This document shows, piece by piece, positions 27,268 to 35,067 of a stretch of DNA of 64,000 bases; within the stretch, counting starts at the first letter, position 1; every line of letters begins with the position of its first letter. The DNA comes from Chloroflexota bacterium. Its GTDB lineage: Bacteria; Chloroflexota; Dehalococcoidia; UBA2247; RBG-13-53-26. Below the pieces are notes generated by a model. The model did no database searches. It saw nothing but the letters and a program-made list of their open reading frames with translations, and had not been told where the DNA came from. The translations under genes and the position numbers were made by a program. The DNA is taken from contig VGOM01000003.1 in NCBI GenBank assembly GCA_016875915.1, forward strand, positions 1 through 64,000, read 5' to 3'.

Positions 27268-28686
27268 CTATTTCGAGGGGACGGCCTCTGTCGGTGGCAG
27301 GGCCTCCAGTGCCAGCTTGTCCATCTCCAACTGCACCGGGATGGGGTAGTTGCCCATGAGGCAGGCCAGGCAGAGGTTCTGCCTGGGGAGGTCCACCGCC
27401 CAGATCAGGCCGTCCAGGCTGAGGTAGCCCAGCGAATCGGCGCCGATGAGCTCCCTGATCTGGGGGACGCTCTTCCTGGCGGCGATCAGCTCCCAGCGGG
27501 TGGCCATGTCCACTCCGAAGAAGCAGGGATAGCAGATGGGCGGGGCGCAGACCCGCATGTGGATTTCCCTGGCCCCGGCCTTCCTCAGCAGGCTGATGAC
27601 GTGAGGGGTGGTCGTCCCCCGGACGATGCTGTCATCGACGACCACCAGCCGCTTGCCGGCCAGAAGCTCCCGCAGCGGGTTGAACTTGATGCCCACGCCG
27701 AGCTCCCTGATCTTCTGGTCGGGCTGGATGAAGGTCCGCCCCACATAGCGGTTCTTCAGCAGCCCCTCGGCGAAGGGGATGCCCGACTCCTTGGAATAGG
27801 CATGGGCGGCCACGGTGGCCGAATCAGGGACGCCGATGACCAGGTCGGCCTCCACAGGGTATTCCTGGGCCAGCCGGCGGCCCATGGCTTCGCGGGTGTG
27901 GTAGAGCAGCCGGCCGCCGATGGTGCTGTCGGGACGGGCGAAGTAGATGAACTCGAAGACGCACAGGGCCCGCTTGTCCGAGGCGGCGCCCTGGTAGGTC
28001 CTGGCCCCGCCGCCATCGATGACCACGATCTCCCCGGGCTCCACCTCGCGGAGTATACCCGTGCCGATGTGGTCCAGCGCGCAACTTTCTGAGGCCAGCA
28101 CCCAGCCGCCATTGAGTTTGCCCAGGCAGAGGGGCCGCACCCCCAGGGGATCGCGGACGCCGATCAGCTTGTCGTTGGTCAGTATGACCAGGGAGTATGC
28201 CCCCTGAAGCCGGCCCATGGCATGGCCGATCTTGTCCACCCAATCGTTTCCCGGCGAGTCTAGGATGAGCCGGGCGATGACCTCGGAATCGCTGGTGGTG
28301 TTGAAATGGTAGCCCTTGTCAGTCAGCTCCTGATGCAGGGGCAGGGCGTTGACGATGTTGCCGTTGTGAGCCAGGGCCATCTTCCCGATGGGCCCCTCCA
28401 CCACCACCGGCTGGGCGTTGGCCAGCCGGCTCGATCCGGCGGTGGAGTAGCGGTTGTGGCCGATGGCCATGGTCCCCGGCAGCCGGCCCAGGGCCGCTTC
28501 ATCGAAGACGTGGGAGACCAGCCCCATGCCGGTGTGCAGCCAGATGCCGTCGCCGCTGGTGGTGGCGATGCCGCTGCTCTCTTGGCCCCGGTGCTGCAGG
28601 GCGAACAGCGCGAAGAAGGTGAGCCTGGCTACATCTTCCTTCGGGGCGTAGACCCCGAAGATACCGCAGGACTCGTGCAAACTCAC
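27268..28686 (-). CDS. purF: Amidophosphoribosyltransferase
   Basis: A 472-residue enzyme of the first committed step of purine synthesis. The catalytic Cys appears in ESCGIFGVYA (a short propeptide MSLHES may be removed). Also seen: LQHRGQESSGIA, GHNRYSTAG, the PRPP motif VVVDDSIVRGTT, and Cys residues (CAPPICYPCFFG, NLCLACLMG) suggesting a structural 4Fe-4S cluster as in Bacillus-type PurF. The GTG start lies about 20 bases after the predicted transcription start. Confidence 0.95.
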   Translation of the reverse strand: MSLHESCGIFGVYAPKEDVARLTFFALFALQHRGQESSGIATTSGDGIWLHTGMGLVSHVFDEAALGRLPGTMAIGHNRYSTAGSSRLANAQPVVVEGPIGKMALAHNGNIVNALPLHQELTDKGYHFNTTSDSEVIARLILDSPGNDWVDKIGHAMGRLQGAYSLVILTNDKLIGVRDPLGVRPLCLGKLNGGWVLASESCALDHIGTGILREVEPGEIVVIDGGGARTYQGAASDKRALCVFEFIYFARPDSTIGGRLLYHTREAMGRRLAQEYPVEADLVIGVPDSATVAAHAYSKESGIPFAEGLLKNRYVGRTFIQPDQKIRELGVGIKFNPLRELLAGKRLVVVDDSIVRGTTTPHVISLLRKAGAREIHMRVCAPPICYPCFFGVDMATRWELIAARKSVPQIRELIGADSLGYLSLDGLIWAVDLPRQNLCLACLMGNYPIPVQLEMDKLALEALPPTEAVPSK

Positions 28687-28711
28687 CCTAGTGTCTCGGC
28701 TCCCAAGTCGA

Positions 28712-28741
28712 ATTCTACACCCGCCCTCCGCCTGGGGTCAA
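28712..28741 (-). promoter_or_regulatory. Promoter of the purF-purM-purH operon
   Basis: On the minus strand, -35 TTGACC (28736-28741), an 18-base spacer and -10 TAGAAT (28712-28717). The leader is short, with no room for a purine riboswitch. Confidence 0.68.
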
Positions 28742-28768
28742 TCGTAAACCGGCCCATCGGAGGTCAAA

Positions 28769-28798
28769 TTGACACACGAACGCCCTGAGTGCTAGGAT
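28769..28798 (+). promoter_or_regulatory. Promoter of the crotonase-like gene
   Basis: Consensus -35 TTGACA (28769-28774), an 18-base spacer and extended -10 TGCTAGGAT (hexamer at 28793-28798). It is divergent from the purine promoter; the two -35 boxes are 27 bases apart. Confidence 0.72.
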
Positions 28799-28835
28799 TG
28801 AGAACGATTCCCGGTAGTTTAGCGTGGAGGAAGGT

Positions 28836-29720
28836 ATGAGTCAGAAGAAGTACAAATATGTCATCTACGAAAAAGAGGGTGAGGTCGCCACCATCACCTT
28901 CAACAAGCCCGACAAGATGAACTCGTACGTCATCATCTCGGTGGGTGAGGACTTCGCCGAGGTGCTGGACGCCATTACCCAGGCGGAGGAAGACGACGAG
29001 GTCAAGGTGATCGTCTTCAAGGGGGCAGGGCGCTGCTTCTCGGCGGGCCAGGACCTGAGCAAGGTTGGTTTTGTCTATGGTTTCGGCACTGCCAAGGACG
29101 ACCGCCGTCCCAGCCAGAGGATAAGGCTGAAGATGGACAAAATGGGCATCAGCGAGGGCTACAAGCGGTTCTTCTTCTGTTCCAAGCTGACCATCGCCCA
29201 GGTGCATGGCTTTGCCCTGGAAGCAGGGCTGATGATAGCCATGCTGTGCGACTTCTTCATCTGCTCCGATGACTGCAAGATGGGCTTCCCCGGACAGAGG
29301 ATAGGGTTTGCCGGTGGCGGCGAGCACACCTTTGGCCACCTGATGATGACCATAGGTATGAGGCGGGCGCTGGACCTTTACATCAGCGGCAGACAGATAG
29401 ACGGTGTAGAAGCTGAGCGGATAGGGCTGGTAACCAGGACAGTACCCGCCGACAAGCTGGACAACGAAGTGAAGACGCTGGCCAAGGAGCTGTGCCTCAT
29501 GCCCCGCGACGGCATAGCCATCGGCAAGGCCTGCCGCCACCTGTTCTACGACCGGATGGGGCTGACGGACTCCTTCACCTATGCCTACATCACCCACACC
29601 ATGTTCACCAACGTGCGCCACGAGCCCGGCGAGTTCAACTTCTTCCGTGAGAGACGGGAGAAGGGGGCCAGGGCCGCCTTCCATGAGAAGGACGAGATCC
29701 GCGAGAAGACCAAGGAGTAG
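28836..29720 (+). CDS. Enoyl-CoA hydratase/isomerase family protein
   Basis: A 294-residue crotonase-fold protein. Oxyanion-hole residues sit in GRCFSAGQDLS and VHGFALEAGLMIAML; the segment MGFPGQRIGFAGGGEHTFG replaces the usual catalytic Glu loop, so hydratase activity is not assured. The later ISGRQIDGVEAERIGLV is typical. The ATG at 28836 follows GGAGG; an in-frame GTG 12 bases upstream overlaps that site. It is a single transcription unit ending at a strong hairpin (29768-29803). Confidence 0.85.
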   Translation: MSQKKYKYVIYEKEGEVATITFNKPDKMNSYVIISVGEDFAEVLDAITQAEEDDEVKVIVFKGAGRCFSAGQDLSKVGFVYGFGTAKDDRRPSQRIRLKMDKMGISEGYKRFFFCSKLTIAQVHGFALEAGLMIAMLCDFFICSDDCKMGFPGQRIGFAGGGEHTFGHLMMTIGMRRALDLYISGRQIDGVEAERIGLVTRTVPADKLDNEVKTLAKELCLMPRDGIAIGKACRHLFYDRMGLTDSFTYAYITHTMFTNVRHEPGEFNFFRERREKGARAAFHEKDEIREKTKE

Positions 29721-29767
29721 GGTTGCAGGTACCCTCAGACGCAATCTGAGGAACAATCAGTGGTCTG

Positions 29768-29805
29768 CAAGACGGGGCAGGGCTTCAACCCTGCCCCGTC
29801 TTGTT
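29768..29805 (+). terminator. Strong hairpin after the crotonase-like gene
   Basis: A perfect 15-bp stem, CAAGACGGGGCAGGG with its complement, around a 6-base loop CTTCAA (29768-29803), followed by a short T-containing tail TTGG. Likely intrinsic terminator. Confidence 0.75.
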
Positions 29806-30023
29806 GGTCCGCTGTCGTGAGGAGTGGGGACTTCCCGTCGGTGTCGCTGCGATTCCGCATCGAGTGCCGGATGATGCCGGGCGTGGGGGCTTGGCAGCTC
29901 GTTTGCTTTTTGGGTTTGGCCTCCCGTAACATGGGCCGAACTCCTCCATCACTGCGGCAAGGAGGGTGGTCTGGCCCAGACTGCCACATGTCACAGGCAG
30001 GTGCCCAATTCGGGAGGTGACGG
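29806..30023. other. Intergenic region with degenerate repeat and a promoter
   Basis: No gene. About 29850-29880 carries a worn palindromic repeat (TTCCGCATCGAGTGCCGGATGATG) related to those near 600-730. A promoter-like pair, TTGCTT (29903-29908) and TAACAT (29927-29932) spaced by 18 bases, precedes the acyl-CoA dehydrogenase gene. Confidence 0.5.
29903..29932 (+). promoter_or_regulatory. Candidate promoter of the acyl-CoA dehydrogenase operon
   Basis: -35 TTGCTT and -10 TAACAT with an 18-base spacer, about 90 bases before the start codon of the first gene. The match is moderate. Confidence 0.45.
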
Positions 30024-31265
30024 ATGTACAAGCATAGCCTGCTGAAATCACTCTGCAAGGAAGAAGACCTCATTCTTCAAGGATTGGCCAGGGACTTCGT
30101 AGACCAGGAGATCATGCCGGTGCGGGAGCGCATAGACGACGATGAACATCATGCCATCGTCACGGAGCTGCTGCAGGGTCTGGCCAACCTTGGTTTCATC
30201 AGGGCCATCTTCCCCGAGAGGCATGGGGGTTCGGACATCCGTTCCGCGGTGACCCTGGGCCTGCCCCTGGAGGAGATCGCCCGGGGGGACTCCGGCATTG
30301 CCGTGGCCCTGGCCTGCACCCTGTGGCCCTTCATGCCGGCCGTCTGGGTGCAGAACCGGGCGGTGCTGGAGCACTTCGGACCCATATTCTGCGGTGATGA
30401 GCTGAGAATCGGCTGCTTCAACATGACTGAGCCGGGTGGTTCGGCGGGAGGCGGAGGATGCGACATCGAGAACCTAGGGATGCAGGGGCGCAAGATCCGG
30501 ACCACGGCCAAGCTGGACGGCGACCACTGGGTGTTGAACGGCCAGAAGATCTGGGCCTCCAACTCCGGCATTGCCCATGCCTATCTCATGGTCTGCACCA
30601 CCGGCGCCAGCCTTGGAGATGAAGGCATTGCCCTGATCTACGTCCCGGGCGATGCTCCGGGGCTGTCCTTCGGCAACTTCGAGAGGAAGGCGGGCATGGC
30701 CGCCGACCGGAACACCACCACCTACCTGGACAATGTCCGGGTACCCAGGGAGTTCCGGGTCTCCGGGCCAGGAGCTGATGCCAGGTTGTTCCATGCCAAC
30801 CTGACCGTGGGCCGGCTGGCCAGCGCGGCCATGTCGGTGGGCAACGCCCAGGGCGCCTTCGAGACGGTCCTGGACTTCACTGGCGACCGGGTGGTGGGCA
30901 AGCCCGGCAAGCCCATCCGCGACCACTCCATAGCGGCCGGCATGATCGCCGACATGGCCATCGGCATCGAGACGGCCCGGACGGCCTATCTGACCGGGGC
31001 CTACCGCTTCGATCATCCCCAGGAGTACGGGGCCATCGAATCCCTGGAGCAGCTATCCTATGCCAGCATGGCCAAGGTCTATGCCGCGGACGTAGCGGTG
31101 ATGGTCACCAACCGGGCTATGGAGCTGATGGGCAGCTACGGCTACGTCAGGGAGTGCCATGTGGAGAAGTACTGGCGCGACTGCAAGATCATCCAGTTGT
31201 GGGAGGGTGGGGCCCAGTTGGGCCGCTTCGACGTGTGCCGGGCCTACTACGATCTGCCTCTGTGA
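30024..31265 (+). CDS. Acyl-CoA dehydrogenase
   Basis: A 413-residue flavoprotein of the acyl-CoA dehydrogenase family. FAD/substrate blocks: CFNMTEPGGSAGG, KIWASNSGIAHAYLMVCTT, TVGRLASAAMSVGNAQGAFE, and MELMGSYGYVRECHVEKYWRDCKIIQLWEGGAQ, whose Glu sits at the catalytic-base position of short-chain and glutaryl-CoA type enzymes. GGGAGG precedes the ATG. It heads an operon with two dehydratase/reductase-type subunits, an SCP-2 protein and an ACS-like domain, suggesting oxidation of an unusual acyl- or aryl-CoA. Confidence 0.93.
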   Translation: MYKHSLLKSLCKEEDLILQGLARDFVDQEIMPVRERIDDDEHHAIVTELLQGLANLGFIRAIFPERHGGSDIRSAVTLGLPLEEIARGDSGIAVALACTLWPFMPAVWVQNRAVLEHFGPIFCGDELRIGCFNMTEPGGSAGGGGCDIENLGMQGRKIRTTAKLDGDHWVLNGQKIWASNSGIAHAYLMVCTTGASLGDEGIALIYVPGDAPGLSFGNFERKAGMAADRNTTTYLDNVRVPREFRVSGPGADARLFHANLTVGRLASAAMSVGNAQGAFETVLDFTGDRVVGKPGKPIRDHSIAAGMIADMAIGIETARTAYLTGAYRFDHPQEYGAIESLEQLSYASMAKVYAADVAVMVTNRAMELMGSYGYVRECHVEKYWRDCKIIQLWEGGAQLGRFDVCRAYYDLPL

Positions 31266-31312
31266 GCTGTCAGGCCGCCGCATGAAGTCCCGAGGAGGAG
31301 GAGCATGAAGCC

Positions 31313-32446
31313 ATGAGCAAGGACGACATCCTGGCCACAATGCAGGCCGCCATCGAGAAGCCCCGAAACGCCTATCTCGACCAGTGGGTGGCGGAGGGCA
31401 GGAAGGTGATGGGCTACTACTGCTCCTACATCCCCGAGGAGCTCTTCAGCGCCGCCGGCCTGCTGCCTTACCGGCTGCGGGGGGCGGGCAGCGACAGCAG
31501 CGCCGAAGGCGATGCCTACATGAGCGCCCGGGTCTGCACCTTCGTCCGGCACACCATCAGCCTGGCCCTGCGGGGGGAACTGGACTTCCTGGATGGAGTG
31601 GTCCTGGCCCAGAACTGCGACCACATCCGCCGTGCCGGAGACCTGTTCCGGAAGAAGGTCAGGCCGTCCTTCTACGGCTTCCTGTCCATCCCCAGGGCCC
31701 CCAAGGAGAGGGTGTTCGACTGGTACCTGGCGGAGCTGAGGCGGCTCAAGGCGGAGCTGGAGGCGCACTACTCCAGAGCCATCACGTCACAGAGCCTGGA
31801 GGAGGCCATCGCCCTGCACAATGCTACCAGGGAACGCATTGCCCGGCTGTATGAGCTGAGGAAGAGGGAGTCGCCGCCGGTCACCGGCCGGGAGGCGCTG
31901 ACGGTCACCGTGGCCGCCCATGTCATGCCCCGGGCCCGGTTCAATGAGCTGATGGATGACTTGCTGGCCGATCTGGAGCAGGCCAAGGGCAACGGCGGCT
32001 ACCGGGCGCGGGTGATTGTCACTGGCGGGGTGATGGACGAGCCGGAGTACCTGGCGACTGTCGAGAAGCAGGGTGCCCTGTCCGTGGCAGAGCTGGTCTG
32101 TTTCGGGCAGCGTTCCTTCGGCAATCCCATTGAATCCGGTCCAGGCGATCCGCTGGAGCGGATAGCCAGGCAGAGGTTCTTCCAGGTGCCCTGTGCCCGG
32201 ATGGTGGAGTGCTTCGACGATCAGGTCTCTGAATTGATGAGAAGAATGAAGGAATACAGGGCCGACGGCATCATCTTCCAGCGGATGAAGTTCTGTGACC
32301 CGTGGGCGGGCGATGGGCACAACCTCTACTGGAGGATGAAGGAAGCGGGCATTCCGTTCCTCAGCCTGGACAGAGAATACCAGGTGGCGGCGGCGGGACA
32401 GGTGAAGACCCGAGTTCAGGCATTCATGGAACAGATGGGCAAGTGA
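31313..32446 (+). CDS. 2-hydroxyacyl-CoA dehydratase / benzoyl-CoA reductase type subunit (smaller)
   Basis: A 377-residue HgdB-superfamily protein of the BcrC/HgdC-beta size. Features: GYYCSYIPEELFSAAGLLPYRLRG at the N-terminus, Cys in ARVCTFVRH, VLAQNCDHIRR, and MKFCDPWAGDG followed by the C-terminal LSLDREYQVAAAGQVKTRVQAFMEQ. Such subunits bind a 4Fe-4S cluster and work in pairs, driven by a separate ATP-hydrolysing activator. The partner is the next gene; no activator gene is in this window. Confidence 0.88.
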   Translation: MSKDDILATMQAAIEKPRNAYLDQWVAEGRKVMGYYCSYIPEELFSAAGLLPYRLRGAGSDSSAEGDAYMSARVCTFVRHTISLALRGELDFLDGVVLAQNCDHIRRAGDLFRKKVRPSFYGFLSIPRAPKERVFDWYLAELRRLKAELEAHYSRAITSQSLEEAIALHNATRERIARLYELRKRESPPVTGREALTVTVAAHVMPRARFNELMDDLLADLEQAKGNGGYRARVIVTGGVMDEPEYLATVEKQGALSVAELVCFGQRSFGNPIESGPGDPLERIARQRFFQVPCARMVECFDDQVSELMRRMKEYRADGIIFQRMKFCDPWAGDGHNLYWRMKEAGIPFLSLDREYQVAAAGQVKTRVQAFMEQMGK

Positions 32447-32479
32447 GGCTCGTCTGACAGACATGGTCTAGGAGGAGAG

Positions 32480-33802
32480 ATGGCCATACTGGGCAGGGAA
32501 CGCAAGGCGGACTGGGAAGTGGTCTATGAGGGAGTGAACGGTCTGATGGATCTGTACGCCGATGACCCCGACTCGAAGGGCATGAATGCCATACTGAAGG
32601 GCTTTCGGGAGTATGTGCATGACCTGTTCGGGGCAGCTGACGAAGGACGGCCCATCGTGTGGCACAACTGCGGCTGCAGCCCGGAGTTGATCAAGGGTCT
32701 GGAGGGAGTCCAGTCCATGCCCATAGAGGTGCTCACGGTGCTGCAGGACCTGGTGGGCGACTCCCGGTATGTGATGGCCCTCATCGATGAGGCGGAGGCA
32801 CACGGGCTTGCCAGCGAGGTCTGCTCCATCGACAAGGCCGCTGTGGGCAGCGTCCTGGGCGGCCTCTATCCGGAGCCAACCTGCATGCTGTACCACAACA
32901 CGCCGTGCGATTCACAGGTCGCGGCCATCAAGACCACGGCTGCTCTCACCGGCAAGCCGATGCGGTTGATGGACGTCCCCTATCTCTACGGTGATCGTGA
33001 GGTGGAGTATCTGGCCCGGCAGATGGCCGAAGGGATTCCCTTCCTTGAGGAACACACGGGCCGGAAGTTCAGCTGGGACCGCTTCCGGCAGGTCTGCCAG
33101 GAATCGAACCGCACTGCCGAGTACCTCCGGGACTGGAATGACCTGCGTCGTCACACTCCCTGCCCGCAGGTGAGCAAGATCGTGGCCCTCTGCACTGCCC
33201 TGCTGGTGGCCTTCTCAGGTGATCCCGAAGGCACAGCCATAGCCAGGGCCTTCAGGGATGAGGCCAGAGAGCGCATTGAGCGGGGCGAGAGCGCCGTGGA
33301 AGGCGGTGAGAAGTACCGTGCAGTGTGGTACCAGGATCCGCTGTGGTGGGACCTGCAGTTCTACGATTGGATGGAATCCGAACTCAAGCTGGTCATCCCC
33401 ATGGACCTCTTCGGCTACTATGCTCCAGAGGCGCTGATCGATACCTCCACTCCGGAATCCATGCTCAGGGGGCTGGCCAGGAAGAGCCTCAGCGTGCTGC
33501 CCATGTCCCGGCAGTTCAAGGGGCCGATAGACAACTTCGTTGACGACTACCTCAAGATGTGCCATGAGTATGCAGCCGACTTCGGCATCTTCGCCGGGCA
33601 TGTGGCCTGCAAACACGCTCTGGGGGGCATCGGATTGTTCCGCGAGGCCTCCAGGGAGGCGGGGGTGCCCCTGCTCTACTTCGAGTTTGACATGTTCGAT
33701 CCCAGGGTGACGCCGGCGGAGACCATTCAGGCTGAGATCGCCAACTTCATCGAAGTGGTGGTCAAGCCTCAGAAGGAGCTCTCCGGGGCGGCCCGATCAT
33801 AG
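32480..33802 (+). CDS. 2-hydroxyacyl-CoA dehydratase / benzoyl-CoA reductase type subunit (larger)
   Basis: A 440-residue partner of the preceding gene, BcrB-like in size. Conserved stretches: HNCGCSPELIKGLEGVQSMPIEVLTVLQDL, EVCSIDKAAVGSVLGG, the Cys pair in CMLYHNTPCDSQ, VACKHALGGIGLFREASREAGVPLLYFEFDMFDPR and a C-terminal EIANFIEVV helix. The two proteins probably form the electron-accepting core for dehydration or ring reduction of a CoA thioester. AGGAGGAGAG precedes the ATG. Confidence 0.87.
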   Translation: MAILGRERKADWEVVYEGVNGLMDLYADDPDSKGMNAILKGFREYVHDLFGAADEGRPIVWHNCGCSPELIKGLEGVQSMPIEVLTVLQDLVGDSRYVMALIDEAEAHGLASEVCSIDKAAVGSVLGGLYPEPTCMLYHNTPCDSQVAAIKTTAALTGKPMRLMDVPYLYGDREVEYLARQMAEGIPFLEEHTGRKFSWDRFRQVCQESNRTAEYLRDWNDLRRHTPCPQVSKIVALCTALLVAFSGDPEGTAIARAFRDEARERIERGESAVEGGEKYRAVWYQDPLWWDLQFYDWMESELKLVIPMDLFGYYAPEALIDTSTPESMLRGLARKSLSVLPMSRQFKGPIDNFVDDYLKMCHEYAADFGIFAGHVACKHALGGIGLFREASREAGVPLLYFEFDMFDPRVTPAETIQAEIANFIEVVVKPQKELSGAARS

Positions 33803-33840
33803 ACGCCGGCGCCTGAAGCGCACCGGGAAAGGAGTTGAGG

Positions 33841-34278
33841 ATGGCCTATTTTAGGGACTCACAGGAGTGCGATGCCATGCTGGGAGGGTTCTTCCGGGAG
33901 ATGTCTCAGGGGGTGGCAGGCGGCGACGCCGAGCTGGTCAGGATACAGGGGAAACTGGCGGAGATCGAGCTGATCGTCAAGTTCGTCTGGCGCGAGCCGG
34001 TGCTGACGGTAACCCTGGACTTCACCAGGAACCCCTTCAAGGTGTCCATCAACGACGACAGCATCACTCCCACGGCCACCTTCACCTTGACTGCGGACGA
34101 GGCCCACCGGTTTTGGCATGGCAAGGTGAATCTGGCCAAGGCCCTGACCACCAAGGCCATTGTGGCCCGGGGGCCCATCCCCAAGATCCTCAAGCTCCTG
34201 CCGGTCATCGAGCCGATGTACCGCCGCTATCCGCTGTACCTGAAGGAGAAGGGCCGGGCTGATCTGGTTCTGACCTGA
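33841..34278 (+). CDS. SCP-2 sterol-transfer family protein
   Basis: A 145-residue SCP-2-like protein with a hydrophobic pocket fold: ELIVKFVWREPVLTVTLDF, PTATFTLTADEAHRFWHGKVNLAKALTTKAIVARGPIPKILKLLPVI. Family members bind lipids or fatty acyl-CoA. It may hold the substrate for the dehydratase system. The ATG at 33841, six bases after AAGGAG, is chosen over a TTG at 33835. Confidence 0.8.
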   Translation: MAYFRDSQECDAMLGGFFREMSQGVAGGDAELVRIQGKLAEIELIVKFVWREPVLTVTLDFTRNPFKVSINDDSITPTATFTLTADEAHRFWHGKVNLAKALTTKAIVARGPIPKILKLLPVIEPMYRRYPLYLKEKGRADLVLT

Positions 34279-34284
34279 GCGCCC

Positions 34285-35058
34285 ATGAATGCCCTCGACG
34301 CCTACATTGGCCGGCTGCGCGAGTACGAGTCCGGGCTGGTCTCCCGGGGCAGGGACCAGCGGATCTGGCTTGCCGATGCCCAGGGGCGAGGCCGGAGCCA
34401 CTCCGGCCGGGACGACGGACCGCTGATCCTGAAGGAGAACACCGCGGTGGAACTGGGCGGTCCCAGGAGCAGGGGCACCGGCTTCACCATCTGCACCGAG
34501 GACCCCGGGCAGGTCATCGATGGACGGATCATGCTCATCGGGCCGGACGTTCCCGACCTGCGCCGGTCGGGAGGGTGGGCAGTCCCCTTCGGGCAGGTGG
34601 TCCTGGCCGCCGGGCCGGGGGTGGGGGTGGGGACCTACCTGGAGCTGGAGCGGCAGCTGCACAGCGCCACCAGGATTCCCGGCTATATGGTCCGGGGCGG
34701 GGGCGAGAGACTCTGGGCCCGGGTCAGCGCCGAGGCCTGCGACGCGGGATTCTCCTTCCGCAATCTGGGCGGGGAGATCATGGCCCATATCCGCGGCGCC
34801 CTGGCCGGGATAGAGGCGGCGGAGGTCCTGTTCGTCACCTCCAGCCCCGATGACGTGGCCGGCCTGGAAGGCATCGGCTGCCAGGTGAGGAAGCTCTGCC
34901 ATGATCTGCGCCGCCAGCGGCTGAAGCTGGTGGCGGACGGGATCTACGAGTGCGAGGCGGCCGTTTCCTGCGAGGTCTGTCCGGACAACCCGGTCTGCGC
35001 TGAGATCCGCCAGATGGTGGTCATCCGCAAGAAGGGCGGGGAAGCGCAGCGCGCCTGA
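34285..35058 (+). CDS. Acetyl-CoA synthase beta-subunit-like domain protein (no full A-cluster)
   Basis: A 257-residue protein that reads like the central part of the CODH/ACS beta subunit (AcsB/CdhC): AVELGGP, ICTEDPGQVIDGRIMLIGPDVPDL, GGWAVPFGQVVLAAG, LELERQLHSATRIPGYM, LWARVSAEACDAGFSFRNLGGEIMAHI and AEVLFVTSSPDDV. It ends with four Cys (C223-x5-C229-x2-C232-x5-C238), spaced differently from the A-cluster ligands of true ACS; the remaining ACS domains are absent. It may bind an Fe-S cluster or zinc. It follows the dehydratase pair and SCP-2 gene closely, so it probably serves that system. Confidence 0.68.
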   Translation: MNALDAYIGRLREYESGLVSRGRDQRIWLADAQGRGRSHSGRDDGPLILKENTAVELGGPRSRGTGFTICTEDPGQVIDGRIMLIGPDVPDLRRSGGWAVPFGQVVLAAGPGVGVGTYLELERQLHSATRIPGYMVRGGGERLWARVSAEACDAGFSFRNLGGEIMAHIRGALAGIEAAEVLFVTSSPDDVAGLEGIGCQVRKLCHDLRRQRLKLVADGIYECEAAVSCEVCPDNPVCAEIRQMVVIRKKGGEAQRA

Positions 35059-35067
35059 CGCGGGCGG

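Noticed and set aside
28686-28711. Purine riboswitch before purF
   Set aside because: Only about 20 bases separate the predicted transcript start from the start codon.
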